A stretch of 64,000 bases of DNA from Saururus chinensis (lineage: Eukaryota; Streptophyta; Magnoliopsida; Piperales; Saururaceae): the NCBI GenBank assembly GCA_035235625.1, contig CP141145.1:29142563-29206562 (forward strand), given 5' to 3'. Every line of letters starts with the position of its first letter. The stretch's first letter is position 1. Shown in pieces: positions 47,772 to 60,558 of this stretch. Under the pieces are notes generated by a model. The model ran no database searches. It saw only the letters and a list, made by a program, of their open reading frames with translations, and was not told where the DNA came from. The translations under genes and the position numbers were made by a program.

Positions 47772-49213
47772 AGGGGGTTAGTCAATCAATATTATAAATA
47801 CTAGATTTAAAATATTAGATTTTAGAATATAATTTAAATTCTTGGATTTGAACGGCCAGATTTTAAAATATTTGGATACCCAAATCTTATATTACTAGAA
47901 TCCTAGGATTTGAGCTGTTGATTTTAAAATAATTAACTCCTAAAATTTTTTATCTACAATTTTAAAATTTGACTAATCTATAATTTAAAAAAATGCAAGA
48001 GGTGGCCATGAGCGGAGTAGGCAATAGGGTATGCGGTGGGAAAAAATCAAAATAGAGAACGGAAGACAGTGGCAGTTGGAGGGTGAGAGGAGATGCTACC
48101 TGACCACGATGGTTTCTCCGGTACGGATGGTGGCCTCCTCCAAGCTCTAGTCACCGCATGAAAATGTCAGCCTCCTCCAAGCCATGGAAGACAGTATCGA
48201 TACGGATGATAATATCGATGATCATGGATACGGGAACGCACCAATAATACACTTGGTACGCGCCAAAACGGTCGTAAACCCTTTGATATACATAAAAAAA
48301 TGATATTATAACTAATAATATATCATTATAATACTTTATTTTAGAAGGTTGTATAAACTGATACGAGTGCTCGAAAATTATTTCATTTTAGAACCATACA
48401 CTTTACTCCCTCTATCCTCTATAAACTATTATTCCCTCCGCCCCATATTAAGTGTTCTAAAATTAATTTATTTTAAAATCAAAAAAATATTTTATGAGTC
48501 ATATGAATATTATTGAGAAACTCATATGGTAGATGTTTAAGTAAATGCATAATTGTGGAGCACTATATTTTTAAAAAAAATATGTAAACTATATAGACCC
48601 ACTTATATTGATCTCATATAATTTTTTTAAAATATTTTTAATATAATAAAAACATAGTCATTAGAAGAGGTTGAATTTGAATTATATTTTTGTTTTTAAG
48701 AAGAAAAAAATTAGAAAAAAATATTTTTTTAAAATAAAAAATATTAAAATATTAGAGTATCGATACGTATCGGTTGTATCGATACCGTATATCCTATACG
48801 GCCGGTATGTATTGAAGATACGTGCGGGGGGCGTATCGCCCCCCGTTCCGTATTGGTATTGACATCTAGTACGTGTCGGCCTCCATTTTCTAGTGTGTGT
48901 CGGCCTCCCTTTTCTAGTGCTTCTGTCATTTTACAATACCACCTCTAGAAGTGGTGTTGTAAAATCTCACTTGTATGTTATAAGTTTCTAGTAAAATCCT
49001 CTTAAGTCACAATCCTAAAATTTTTAACTAATGCTATATTTCAAATACAAGAATCAATTATTTAACCACTAACATGGTATTTAAAATATTATATTTTAAA
49101 TCTTAATGTAATAACACTAGATTATAAATATGACATAGAAAATTCTAAATAACTAATCGGAAATTTTAAAATACTAGCATTTTATTTTTAAATCGTAATT
49201 GACTAACCCCCTG
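47772..49213. mobile_element. TIR element of about 1.44 kb, no ORF
   Basis: The left end aggggg-ttagtcaatc and the reverse complement of the right end (agggggttagtcaatt) form inverted ends of at least 14 bp; subterminal AT-rich inverted similarity (tactag/ctagta blocks) follows. No convincing target duplication was found. The interior has no transposase and contains a second TIR-like unit. It may be a non-autonomous DNA transposon; the superfamily is not assigned. Confidence 0.55.
48187..48870. mobile_element. Candidate nested TIR element with cgatacg repeats
   Basis: The left end cagtatcgatacgga and the right end ccgtattggtattgacat are roughly inverted. Inside the right part are atcgatacgtatcggttg and a gcggggggcgtatcgccccc palindrome (48823-48843 area). 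The edges are approximate and no duplication was confirmed. Confidence 0.4.
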
Positions 49214-49711
49214 TTAGTGATAAAAATATTCCACAGGGTAAAGGAAGAATTAAAGTCAGTTAGTGAACAAAAAGTGAGAATTAGGTGAAATTTTGATCTC
49301 TATGATGAAATTTTGATTTGTATGATGGAAATTCAAATTACACCTTTGGGGATGTTAATTGAATCTAGCATTTTTATTCTTCAATTGGATTGATAGACGG
49401 TGGGGTTCATGTGGATACAATTTACAAATAAAAACACACCCTATGAAAGCCTTGAAGATCCTAACCTATGTATTAAATTATTGTGATATTCACATCCCCT
49501 GTTAAAGCCCTTAAGGATCTATGAGAGTTTGCCCCAGTCTTAGAATCTTAAGTTCTTGACTAGGTGAAATTGTCCTAAAGGTTAGCGGACCTTGGAAAAA
49601 ATTACCTATAAAAATCATTGTTCCTTATTATCGGTTAAGCAAGTTTAGTAGACTAAAGAGGTTTAAAAAAGGAAAATGATATGTATACTACTTTTGATTA
49701 GTTAATGAATG
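49214..49711. other. Intergenic, nothing recognised
   Basis: AT-rich sequence with no supported gene or repeat. Confidence 0.5.
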
Positions 49712-50151
49712 TGTAATAACCTAAAATTTTAAAAATTATTTTTAAAAACTTTTATACTTTAAAAATCGACCTCAAAATATTTTGATTTCTTCTTTGATTA
49801 ATTTTGGAGTGTGTTTACTTGTTTAATGTTCTAGAGACTTAATTAAAACTTCAAACATTAGCATACCTAACTCTACTTATTATAAGGTACTAGAGTCAGA
49901 AACTCGTCGACTTTAGGGTTTCCAACTCTAGTACCTTATAAATAGAATAACTCTTACTAGACATAGAATTTTGAGCTAAAACCTATTAGATTAGAAACTA
50001 GACTTGAAGAAGAAGTGAACATGCTCAAGAACACCTAAAATGACCCTTGCATAACCGAGTTATGACCATTTGAAGATAAAGGTATAGTACAATTTTGAGC
50101 CTACACAAATTTAAGCAAGACCGATGGCCCAACCAATCGGATTTGGCTCCC

Positions 50152-50188
<37 letters not shown>

Positions 50189-52300
50189 TGCCAATAAGTA
50201 GTTGCACGTATTTTCTTTTAAAATTATTTGACCAAGTCTTTTGACCTCTTAACTACTTGATCTTTGATTTGAAAACTAACCTCGTAGTATGCCCAATCAA
50301 ATTCATTTGAATTAGTCACTCTAACAACTTTTGGTTAGAGAATATTTTTATGAAAATACCATAAAAATGGGCAAAAAAACTTCCCTCTCCCCTCTCTCAC
50401 ATCCCTCTCTCTCCCTTGGCTGGTGTGTGCCCCCTTCTCACCCCCTATTTCTCTCTCTTCACACCTCATTCTCCCTCTCTCACTTTCTTTCTTTTTTTTT
50501 CAAGCTTTTTTCAACTTCTTTCATTCTTTCTTCCAATTCAAGTAACATTAATTCAAAACTCTCCCTCATACTAGATCTCTTTCATTCTGAATTATTTTTT
50601 TTTACTATGAATCATTGCTTAGAAAATGTCTTTGATTATCAAAGGATCCAAGTGCGCGAAGGTCGAGCCCGTATCAAAAATTAGATGTAAGGGAACCTAT
50701 CGATGAATCTAAACATTTATGAGTATTCATTAGCATTATTAGAATAATTTGATTTTTAGAATAGGACTTATTAGATTGCTTGTATGATTTGGATTTTCTT
50801 ATAATTTTTTTTGTATTTTTGTAGATTTTTAATTCGTTTGATATTTTTATCTTAGTATTGGGAATTTTGTAAGTCACTCTATATATGTCTCAAAATAGTA
50901 AAATTTTAATAGTTATGCGATAATAATTTTATGTGATTTTTTTAGAATTCTTAGAAGCCTCTGGGTATGTCAAAAGACCAAACTAACCCTCTAATTTCTA
51001 CTACTTTTTCACCTGTCGGAAGATTGATTTTTTGGGTACAAAATTTTATATAGACTTTTTATTATTTTAGTAGTGTCCAATAAAAATTTTGGAAGTGTAT
51101 GTGATTTATTATGATTTTTCTTTAAAGACTACGTTTTTTATACACTATATGCATAAATTTTGTATAATCAAGAAAATTAGAGGAGATCTTCTTCTCTTAT
51201 TCATTGATGACGTATGCCTAATGACCTAATATTATTAAATATAATGTCCATCATGTTCATATAAGAAGAAGAAGATTGTAATTATTATGCTTGTATGTAT
51301 TAGCATTCATATGTATGAATAGATAAAGATTTCATGAAATACATATTTTTTATATATAACTATGTGTTGATGTTAGAAGCAAGCTTAGGAATATAGTTAT
51401 ATTTATTAGTTTTTTTATTCTATTTTTCATGCATTACATAATACTACTTATATGGTTATTTCCTACTATTGTTATGAGTATTATTCTATGATAAATTCAT
51501 GATAATATTTTGAGTTTAGCATTTTAAGGATCTAATTATTTTGGTAAATATTGACATTATTTTCTATATATTGTCTATATTGTATGTATAAGGCTATTTC
51601 ACACGTGTTATTATAAGCATTGCTTTTATGACATGCCCGTGTAGAGTACATGAATAATTTTTATAAACTATATTGGATATGTTCTCTAATAATTAAATGA
51701 CTTCATTTCTAGATGTTGTGTGTAGTTTGATATATGTATCCTTGCAAATGTATTTTGTTATTTGATGTTATTTAAGTTTAATACATGCATTATTTCAAGG
51801 TGTCATGAGTTTAACCTTCACTATGAGGTAATGTTGGTCTATGTAGATGCTAGAGCCATTGTACATTGCATAAGTATGAAGTTAACGTGAAACCCTAAAT
51901 GTCCATGGTATGGGATGTGGGCATTTGGGTGTGAATATCTTGTAGTTCATTCCTTAGTAGTTGGCAGGCACTGGGTCTTGCCCATATGGTACTATGCGAC
52001 ACTTATGTGTTTGGTTGGACTAACCTTGACAAGTCTAGGTTAACCATGTTAGTTAAGTCGCAATGCTGACTATGGTTTTCGTACCCCAATAACCTCATAA
52101 ACTCCCTCATGAATTTATAAGAAAAACAGGGTACTAAATGGATTATTGGGGTGCATATAACCTCATTCTTAAAAAATACGCACTTAAGCAAACAATGACT
52201 AATCGTGCAAAAAACATCTAGTTGTATAAGACTGAGGTTATAACGAGGGGTGGCTGCTTTTATTGACATCAGCTAGCCAGCCCACTTTGTTGCATATGTT
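49712..52300. other. LTR-like AT-rich region, unresolved
   Basis: The left edge TGTAATAACCTAAAATTTTA is typical of plant LTR starts. The region has an inverted pair, taccccaataacc (52082-52094) and ggattattggggt (52140-52152). No matching second copy, CA end with target duplication, or coding region was found. It may be a decayed LTR. Confidence 0.3.
50155..50185. repeat. (TC)n microsatellite
   Basis: About 15 tc dinucleotides in a row. A looser pyrimidine-rich tract follows at about 50380-50520. Confidence 0.95.
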
Positions 52301-52560
52301 TATAACTAGTATACTTTTTTCGGCTAGCAAGTATTGGAAGTTAGCAACATAAACAATAGCTTTACAAGCAAACATTTTATACTAGAAAAAAATAATCTTA
52401 CACAAACAGTTGAAGACTTAAAACATTATTTTTGCATATTTCAAACCATTACAAACTACCATATGATACCAAATTGGATTATTAAGATAGACAGATGGGT
52501 ATAATTCAATGGTTCATCAATCCCAAATAAAAAAATAAAATTTTTCACACAAAATGATAT

Positions 52561-52903
52561 TGTTATAGTGCAAAATCTATTTTAGGAATCCATCCAGCCC
52601 ATGCCAAAATCAGCCGTACCTCTATATAGAATGGTTTACACTGATTTATCCTATTAGTTTCTATATCAAATGATTTACATTGATTTATCCTATTGCTTGA
52701 TTTTTGAATTTAATTAGAGGATTTACCTTTCTAATATATTTGATTGATCATGTATCTGCCTATAAATACATGTACTTATACAATCAGGGTAAGCAATAAT
52801 AAACTCAGTTTTCTTCCTTTGATCTTTTTTTCTCTTCCTTTCTACTTCTTCCCTACCTTCGGCACCCTTGTCAGAATTGGGTTGTGCCCTGCCAATTACA
52901 ATA
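52561..52903 (+). repeat. 5' LTR of the chromovirus
   Basis: A 343-bp LTR beginning TGTTATAG. A gcctataaatacatgtactt TATA region lies near 52760 and is repeated in the other LTR near 58240. Confidence 0.92.
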
Positions 52904-52904
52904 T

Positions 52905-52917
52905 TGGTATCAGAGCC
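52905..52917 (+). other. Primer-binding site (initiator tRNA-Met)
   Basis: TGGTATCAGAGCC immediately follows the 5' LTR. Confidence 0.92.
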
Positions 52918-55900
52918 AGGTGTTGATGGGGAAGACAGTGCACCGCACGGCACTCGGACTACCGCTCGATGTTGCTTCAACCGATGAGAGAAGTCTCCTC
53001 GCAAATCCCACTCCAATGCCTCCCACACCACCACCCACTGGTCCAGCACCTTCTGCCACCTTGCTGGCTCCACCCACAGATCCAGTACTCCTGCAAGTTT
53101 TGACTGGTCTCAACCAAACCTTACAGTATGTCCAGCAAACGCAGACGGGGGTGCTTCGCCGATTAGAGGGCTCTTCCCTCACATCGGGTGGCCTCAACCC
53201 TCCTGGTTCTCTTCTGCCTGGCCGCCATGGCTCCCCCTCCACCCCTAGCAGACTGGAAATGGCAAATTACGTACCCATTGTTGGCTCCCTGCAGCCCCAC
53301 CATTGCCAGGATCCGTTGTCGGCACCTCTCTTGCGGCCGCTCCTTTTGCCCACACCTCTGGTCCGCCTCCCCAATGTACAGTCCTTTCTACTGATCTGCC
53401 AAACCACCCCTCCCATCTTCTCACCTTTGTTTCCGCCAGGACCTCTGTTGGATCGCATTGGAGCTCCGTTGGACGACAACCACCGCCCCTGTTGACCATG
53501 GCCCCACTAATGCCCCGAGTCTTGTCAACAGCCGGCCCATTGTCACCAATCCCCTTTCCGGCATACCTGCAAGCCACAATCCGGGGTCGTCCTTCCTTCC
53601 GCACAAAGATAATTGACTCCACGCGGATTGGCGGGTTGGGCCATGACCACTTCCAACCTAACCACATTCCCCTGCAGTTTGGCACAAGTCAAGATTTCAG
53701 GCCCATGCACTATGCTAGACCCCATCCTGCAGCCCATATGGATCACCGTCATGCCCATTCTACTCTTGGACGTGATGCTGGCCCCTCCATTATCCCTTAT
53801 GTCCCGGGCCCAAGCCCGTTTGCATAGCCATATCTTCAATCAAATGAGTTCGGGCTTTTAGCAGATACTGCAGCAGGGGCTTTTGTTCCACGCCATAATG
53901 AGGTCGAACCTCGTCTAGCGCGATTCCAATTCCTAAGTATAATGGGGATGACAACCCAATTGACTGGATATACCAAGCGAACAAATATTTTTCTTATCAG
54001 GCCATCATCCTATTGATGCAGAGAAACTCCATGTAGCCTCTTTCCACTTGACGGGCGATGCACTGGTATGGTTTCAATACTTTAAGCGTGAGCATCCTAA
54101 TGCTTCTTGGCAGGATTTTATTCAAGAGTTATGCATTCAATTTGGTCCCAATGAATATGCCAACTTCAATGAACTCCTAGGAGCTCTCAAACAGACATCC
54201 ACCATCTGAGTTTACTACGAAGAGTTCATGCATATTGCCAACCATCTCCCAAATTGGGATCAAGCGGCCTTGGTTGGCATCTTTATGAAAGGATTGTGCC
54301 CCGACATTGCTCATGAAATTCATGACTTTATGTGCGAGTTCATGAGTGAAGTCGCGTGCCATGCCCGCATTGCTTAGGAGCGGCTCACACGCCAACGGCG
54401 TGTCACTCAGCATCCTACACCCCCCGCACATTGGGTGCTCCTCCAACTTCGTACATCGTGACCAAAGGGGGGCCTGCTGTGCGTCCACCTTCCTCGAACT
54501 GCCCCCAAAATTTCTTTCCGATCTGCCGTCTTTCTCAAGCTCAAATCAAGGAGAAATACGCCAAGGGATTGTGTTTCAATTGCGATGAAAGGTATTTTCC
54601 TAGACATCACTGTCATACACGCCCTACTGCCTTCATCCTCGAGGAGGCTACTGATGATGGGCCTAAGGACCGGATTGGGGAGGAAGGTGTGCTCCAAGAT
54701 AATGTGGTTCCCGAGATCTCACTACATGCTAATTATGGGGCCTACACACCACATACAATGCATATTGCGGGCCTCCTCAAACGTCAGCAAGTTGCAACAT
54801 TAATTGATAATGGGAGTACCCACAACTTCATCAATGACAAGGTGGCCCACAAGTTGGGGTGCCACATCACTAAATCCACCCCCTTTGATGTCCTTATTGG
54901 GGATGGAAAACATTTGCATGGCACAGGCATGTGTCCTCGGGCGGAGTTGCTCATCCAAGGTCATCTCTTTGCTATGGATTTGTATCTCTTACCCACAAAA
55001 GGGGTAGACATCGTCTTGGGCGTCCAATGGCTCCAAGAGCTGGGGGATGCGACTTAGAATTTTCAGCAAATGGTAATGGATTTTGATGTGGATGGTGCGC
55101 GAATGCGCCTTGAGGGTTCCGTCCCCGATACTTTGCACATTGCTCAAGATATCGGGTCGCTCTTTCAGATGAACGCACAAGGGTTTTTTCTCCAACTCAT
55201 CATCCCGGACAGCCCCACAGCCACAACTGCACCCGTGCCCGCTGACTTGTCCTCTATTCTGGGCGACTTTGGTGGTCTTTTCCAAGAACCTCACGACCTC
55301 CCACCAACCCGCACACATGACCACCGGATCCCTATTCTGCCTAGATCCACTCCTGCAAATGTTCGCCTATATCGGTGCCCGGTAATCCAAAAGACAGAAA
55401 TTGAGGGCTTGGTGGCCGAGATGCTCAACTTGGGTATTATACGGCCAAGCACTAGTTCGTATCCATCTCCAGTTCTCCTGGTTCGGAAAAAAGATGGCAC
55501 CTGGCAATTTTGTGTTGACTACCACGCTCTCTATATCATCACCGCCAAGGACAAATGTCCTATTCGTGTCATTGAAGAGCTTCTAGATGAACTCACAAGA
55601 GCACAATACTTCTCTAAATTGGATTTGCGTGCATGTTATCATCAAATTCGCATGCATCCAACAGATATCCATAAAATGGCGTTTCACACACATGACGGGC
55701 ACTTCGAATTCCTAGTTATGCCATTTGGGCTAACTAATGCCTCCTCGACATTCCAAAGCTTGATGAATGATGTCCTTTGACCCTTCCTCCGCCGATTTGT
55801 CCTAGTATTCTTCAATGATATCGCTTTATAGCCCTTCTTGGGCATCTCATTTGGAGCATATTCGGTGTGTCTTTACCCAGTTGGCTCAACATTCTTTCTA

Positions 55901-58035
55901 TCTAAAGCGCTCCAAGTGCTCCTTCGGCCAATGACAGGTGGATTATTTGGGCCACATTCTTGATGCACATGGGGTATCTACCGATCCAAATAAAGTCGAT
56001 GCCATGCAAGAGTGGCCCATTCCAAAAAATCTTCAAGCTCTTCGTAGTTTCCTTGGTCTTACAGGTTATTATCATCGCTTCATCTCTCACTATGGCACTA
56101 TTGTTGCACCCCTCACTACTCTCCTTCGAAAGGGGGCCTTCCAGTGGTGTGATGATGCCCAAGGAGCCTTCGATGCCCTTAAGGCAGCCATGTCTGTTGC
56201 TCCGGTCTTAGCACTTCCAAATTTCACCCAACCTTTTGTTGTGGAGACCGATGCATCTGATACAGGCATGGGTGTCGTTCTGTTGCAAGCCAACCAGCCT
56301 ATCACCTTCTTCAGCAAGGCCCTCTAGGGCCATTCTCTCAAACTCTCAGCTTATGAACATGAAATGTTGGTCATTGTCCACTCGGTCACTAAGTGGCGCC
56401 CATATATGTTGGGTCACCACTTCATTATTCACATGGATCACCCGGCACTTAAGTATATGATGGAGCAGCGAATTTCCACACCAACACAACAGCAGTGGGT
56501 GACTCGTCTTCTTGAATATGATTACGAGCCAGTATGCAAAAAAGGGTTTGAGAACATGGTGGCCGATGCCCTCTCCCGGCAATTTGACGAGGGGCAGTCA
56601 TTGGGACACTCTGTTCCGATATTTCCCTTCTTTGAAGATCTTTGCCTAGCATATGCCTCAGATGTTGAAGCCCAAGACCTCTTAGCCCGCTTACGGGCTG
56701 ATCCCTTATGCTTATTATTTTTTATGTTGCAAGGAAATTTCATTTATTGGAAGGAGCGTCTTTGGGTGCCTCATGATCCGGCTATTCGTCGCACCATTCT
56801 TTTACATTTTGGATGTTCAAGTGGGTGAGCCAAAGCTTCCTATGGCGTAGAATATAGAAGGATGTTAACAATTATGTTGCCTCTTGCAACACGTGCTAGC
56901 GTGTCAAGGCAACCACCACTATTCCGGCCATACTCTTTCAACCCCTACCCATTCCCAAGCGTATATGAGAAGACATCTCTATGGACTTCAATGTTGGGCT
57001 ACCGTCGGCCCAAGGCAAGACGGTCATCCTGGTGGTAGTTGACCGACTCTCCAAGTATGCTCATTTCAGCCCATTGGGACACCCTTATTCTGCCAAAGAT
57101 GTTGCCCATATCTTCCCCCGCGATGTTGCCAAACTCCACAACATGTCTCACACTATTGTCCCTAATTGTGACTGAGTATTCATCTTCGCTTTTTGGAAGG
57201 AATTCACTAAGCTACAGGGTACCGCACTCACCATGAGCACACCATATCACCCCCAGACGGAAGGCATCAATTGTTGCCTTGAACAATACTTGCACTGCTT
57301 CATTGGCAACAACCCTCATCGTTGGCTCCAGTTCTTACCATGGGCAGAATGGTCTTACAACACAACCTTCCATACATCTATCGGGTTTACACCTTTTGAG
57401 GTTGTTTATGGTCGCCACCCTCCTACTTTCTTGGGATATGTGCCACACCATTCGTCTATCAATGAGGTGGACTACTTACTAGAGGATAGAGATGCAGTCC
57501 TATGTCAACTCAAAGCAAACTTGTCTGCTACCCAAAATCACATGAAACAAATCTATGATCACCATCACACTGATAAGGAGTTCCAAGTGGGTGATCTCGT
57601 ATATGTGAGCTTCAACCCACATTGGCAGTCTACTCTTTACCAACCGGCTAGCATTAAGTTAGCCCATCGGTTTCATGGTTCATACTCCATCGTGGAACGC
57701 ATTGGTAAGGTGGCTTATCGGCTTGAGCTTCCTCCCGGCTCTCAGGTCCACCCGATTTTCCATGTCTCCCATATGTGCCGGTGTGTTGGCGATCCATCAC
57801 GTGTATCTTCTAAGCCACCTCCACCGTTGCTTTTGCCCCCACCACCTCCTTTTGTGCCAACCGCTATTGTCGATCGTCGTTGCTTCCGCCAAGCCAATCG
57901 TCTTGCTACCAACTTTCTTGTTGCATAGCGTGACTGACCCCTTGACGATGCCACCTGGATCTTGGAAGATGGATTTTGGCAGCAATTCCCGGATTATATG
58001 CCTTGAGGACAAGGGCATAGCAGAGCGTGGCAAAA

Positions 58036-58381
58036 TGTTATGGTACAAAATTTATTTTTGGAATCCATCCAGCCCATGCCAGAATGAGCCATATCAACCT
58101 CTATATAGAATGATTTACACTGATTTATCCTATTGCTTCCTATATGGAATGATTTACACTTATTTATCCTATTGCCTAATTTAGAATTTAAATAGAGGAC
58201 TTACCTTTCTAATACAATTGATTGATCATATATATGCCTATAAATACATGTACTTGTACGACAAGGGTAAGTAATAATAAATTCAGTTTTCTTCCTTTGA
58301 TCCTTTTTCCTCTTCCTCTCTACTTCTTCCCTACCTCTAGCACCCTTGCCGGAATTGGGTTGTGCCCTGCCGGTCACAACA
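58036..58381 (+). repeat. 3' LTR of the chromovirus
   Basis: A 346-bp LTR beginning TGTTATGG and ending CACAACA, directly followed by the gatat duplication. Confidence 0.92.
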
Positions 58382-58386
58382 GATAT

Positions 58387-59781
58387 ATTAATAAATAAAA
58401 ACAAACACTTAAAACAAAAGAAGAAAGAACTCAACATGAACTAGAAAAAGTAAAATAAAAACCCTTCATTATAAGGGATGAGATTTCGTAGTCCCAATCT
58501 AGCAAATATAAAGTAGGAGAATCAAAAGGTAGACTTTACAGTTAGGTCATTTAAAAAAAATGCTTATAATATTTGCAAGCAAATAAACAAGAAATCATAA
58601 CAAAAGAAATGAGGTTGTGATTGCTACTCTGAAGTTCTTGTGGTGTCACTTTTCTTCGATGCTGTTTGCAAGCAAAGACTGGAGGCAAAATGATGTGATG
58701 ATTATTGATGAACTAGGCTATGATGGGCATGTCCTGATATTAAAAGAGGTGTGTTAGGAAATTTCTCTCGTCCCTGTCGATTGTATATGAGGGAGGAGGG
58801 AGGCTTCATTTTTTTTACCCAGGTTTTTGGCTTTAATAAGAAGAGCAAAAATTAATGATAATAAAAGATAACCATACCAAAGGTGTATCAATATTGTTTT
58901 AAAGATAACAGAAAGAATAAGTGGTTATTAAAATCGACATACTCCATTCAGTAAAAATGTGATCGCTTAACCTTCAGACAAAAGACGAGAAAATATCATA
59001 TTTTCTTATAGATATTTCTATTTCTGTATACTACATGCTAAGACCATGAACTGAGCACCTAAGAGCATTTCAGATGTCAAATTGAGCTCTAGGAGATGCT
59101 CAAGTGGCTCAAATTGACATTAAATTCCAACCATGGATGTCAAATGCAATTAAGGGGGGGCAAAACCTTAGAAAATAATGATTAAAAATGCATACATATT
59201 TAGCGTCTCAAAATAGGACTTCAAATTTAAGTCCTAAGTGAGGGCGCCAGCTTCTAGAATAAAAAAGTACACGTACGGGAGAAAGCCGGGCACAAAGAGG
59301 TCTAAAATGAGAAGAAATAACAACAATAGACGGTTCTAATCTCCATAAAATTTTACCCACCTGAAACTTATATTCACCACAGGATCTCTCGAAGAGTCCT
59401 TATGGTGGTTCAGTTCGTTTCCATATTAATTACTAACCTGTACAGATCAAGAAGTAAATAAAGTACACTGGAGAAAAAACGAACAATCTACCTTGAGGAG
59501 CAACTTACAACAACAATACGATCAAAACATCCATCCAAATACATATCCACACATATAATACCCTAATTGTACTATTCACCAATGTAAAGCCCGCCCAACA
59601 ACAGGAACATGAACATCCAAGGCTATCTTAACATAAAATTGAACGAACCAATCAATCAATGGTCAAGTCAATGAGCAGCAAAAATCACTATCAGGAAAGT
59701 GAGTTACCCATCTTGGTGAGAAGAATTCAAAATCCACAGGTAGGCCTGGACACAGTTACTCATGTTTTTGGATTCTACCCG
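58387..59781. other. Intergenic / 3' flank of the phytolongin gene
   Basis: AT-rich DNA with no recognised gene. The part nearest 59,782 is probably the 3' UTR of the minus-strand phytolongin gene. A run of direct short matches (gatgtcaaat) occurs near 59073-59145. Confidence 0.5.
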
Positions 59782-60558
59782 TCATTGAGAAATACACTTA
59801 AAGCCCTTACAGATGGCCATCCATACGCCAAAAAGAATTAAGCAAACTACAAAATCAATGAACAACACTATTCGTACATGCCTTCTCCACAGTTTCCGAG
59901 CATGCTCACTCTGTCCAACTCTTCCACAACAACCACTCTTCTCCGCGTTATACCTGCATTCCCTGCTTGCATTGCACACAGTTGCCACTTCCGCCTGGCC
60001 GTATGCTGCGAAATCTCCCGACCTGCTATGTTCAACAGTCCTAAATGGCCTCGAGATCTTCTCATATTTGATAGCCCTGCCAAGCAACGGCGCCTCCGTG
60101 CACAGAACATGAACACTCGAGCTATTACTTGTCCGATCATCCGTCTCCGCCGCATCCTTAACCGACGGTTGTGGGGTTTCTGAAAGCTGCATCTGCATCA
60201 AATACCGGAGAACCGGGCCAAATTCCTCCTGGAATGCGCGCGATCTCAACCGCCCATCGCATTGCCTATCCCTGAACAATTTCAAAAAGGCATTTTTAAC
60301 GCGCTCAAGGAAGCGCAGGCCCGGGGGCTTCCCGAGGCCCTCGTCACAGATTGCAAAATACACGAAGGGGTCCTCGATCACGAAGCTGTAGGTCTTCTTC
60401 CCGGCCGTGTGAGAATAGAGGCGGTGAAAAGGAGGCGTCTTTTCCAAGCACTGCGCGGCCAGGGTCTGGAGATCCTCAACTCCGGAGCCGGCATTAGCCA
60501 GAATGGAGCCCTCCCTCGAAACGCAAGCGTAGAGGATAGGGTTCGTATTAGAAACCAT
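59782..60558 (-). CDS. Phytolongin (longin-domain membrane protein)
   Basis: A single-exon frame of 258 residues starts MVSNTNPILYACVSREGSIL; the ATG at 60558 is chosen because the codon before it is TTG. Residues 1 to about 115 form a longin domain (CVSREGSILANAG; CLEKTPPFHRLYSH; KKTYSFVIEDPFVYFAICDE). A variable linker follows, then one C-terminal membrane segment at about residues 228-250 (VRIVLFIDFVVCLILFGVWM) with a short tail. The R-SNARE heptad region of VAMP7-type longins is absent, as expected of plant phytolongins (Phyl proteins), which sit on secretory-pathway membranes. The KKTYSF longin segment looks closer to the Phyl2 than the Phyl1 group from memory, but this is not certain. 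No damage is seen. Confidence 0.88.
   Translation of the reverse strand: MVSNTNPILYACVSREGSILANAGSGVEDLQTLAAQCLEKTPPFHRLYSHTAGKKTYSFVIEDPFVYFAICDEGLGKPPGLRFLERVKNAFLKLFRDRQCDGRLRSRAFQEEFGPVLRYLMQMQLSETPQPSVKDAAETDDRTSNSSSVHVLCTEAPLLGRAIKYEKISRPFRTVEHSRSGDFAAYGQAEVATVCNASRECRYNAEKSGCCGRVGQSEHARKLWRRHVRIVLFIDFVVCLILFGVWMAICKGFKCISQ

Larger units (their letters stand above)
52561..58381 (+). mobile_element. Ty3/Gypsy chromovirus with both LTRs and target duplication
   Basis: The LTRs are 52561-52903 and 58036-58381. The flanks are gatat (52556-52560 and 58382-58386), an exact 5-bp duplication. A primer-binding site for initiator tRNA-Met is at 52905-52917. Recognisable parts in order are gag (about 52920-54500), a zinc-knuckle-like CFNCDERYFPRHHC (near 54570), protease (LIDNGSTHNFI near 54805), reverse transcriptase (55340-55790; KLDLRACYHQIRM), RNase H (about 56080-56560), integrase (about 56750-57420; MDFNVGLP and the TPFEVVYGR segment) and a chromodomain-like tail (about 57880-58010). 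The 5.8-kb length and short LTRs fit a Reina-type chromovirus. It is broken, with roughly ten breaks. The LTRs differ at about a tenth of sites by eye, consistent with an age of a few to about ten million years. Confidence 0.93.

Noticed and set aside
49712-52300. A complete solo LTR starting TGTAATAACC
   Set aside because: I found no CA end with a matching 5-bp duplication of gaatg, so only an LTR-like start can be claimed.
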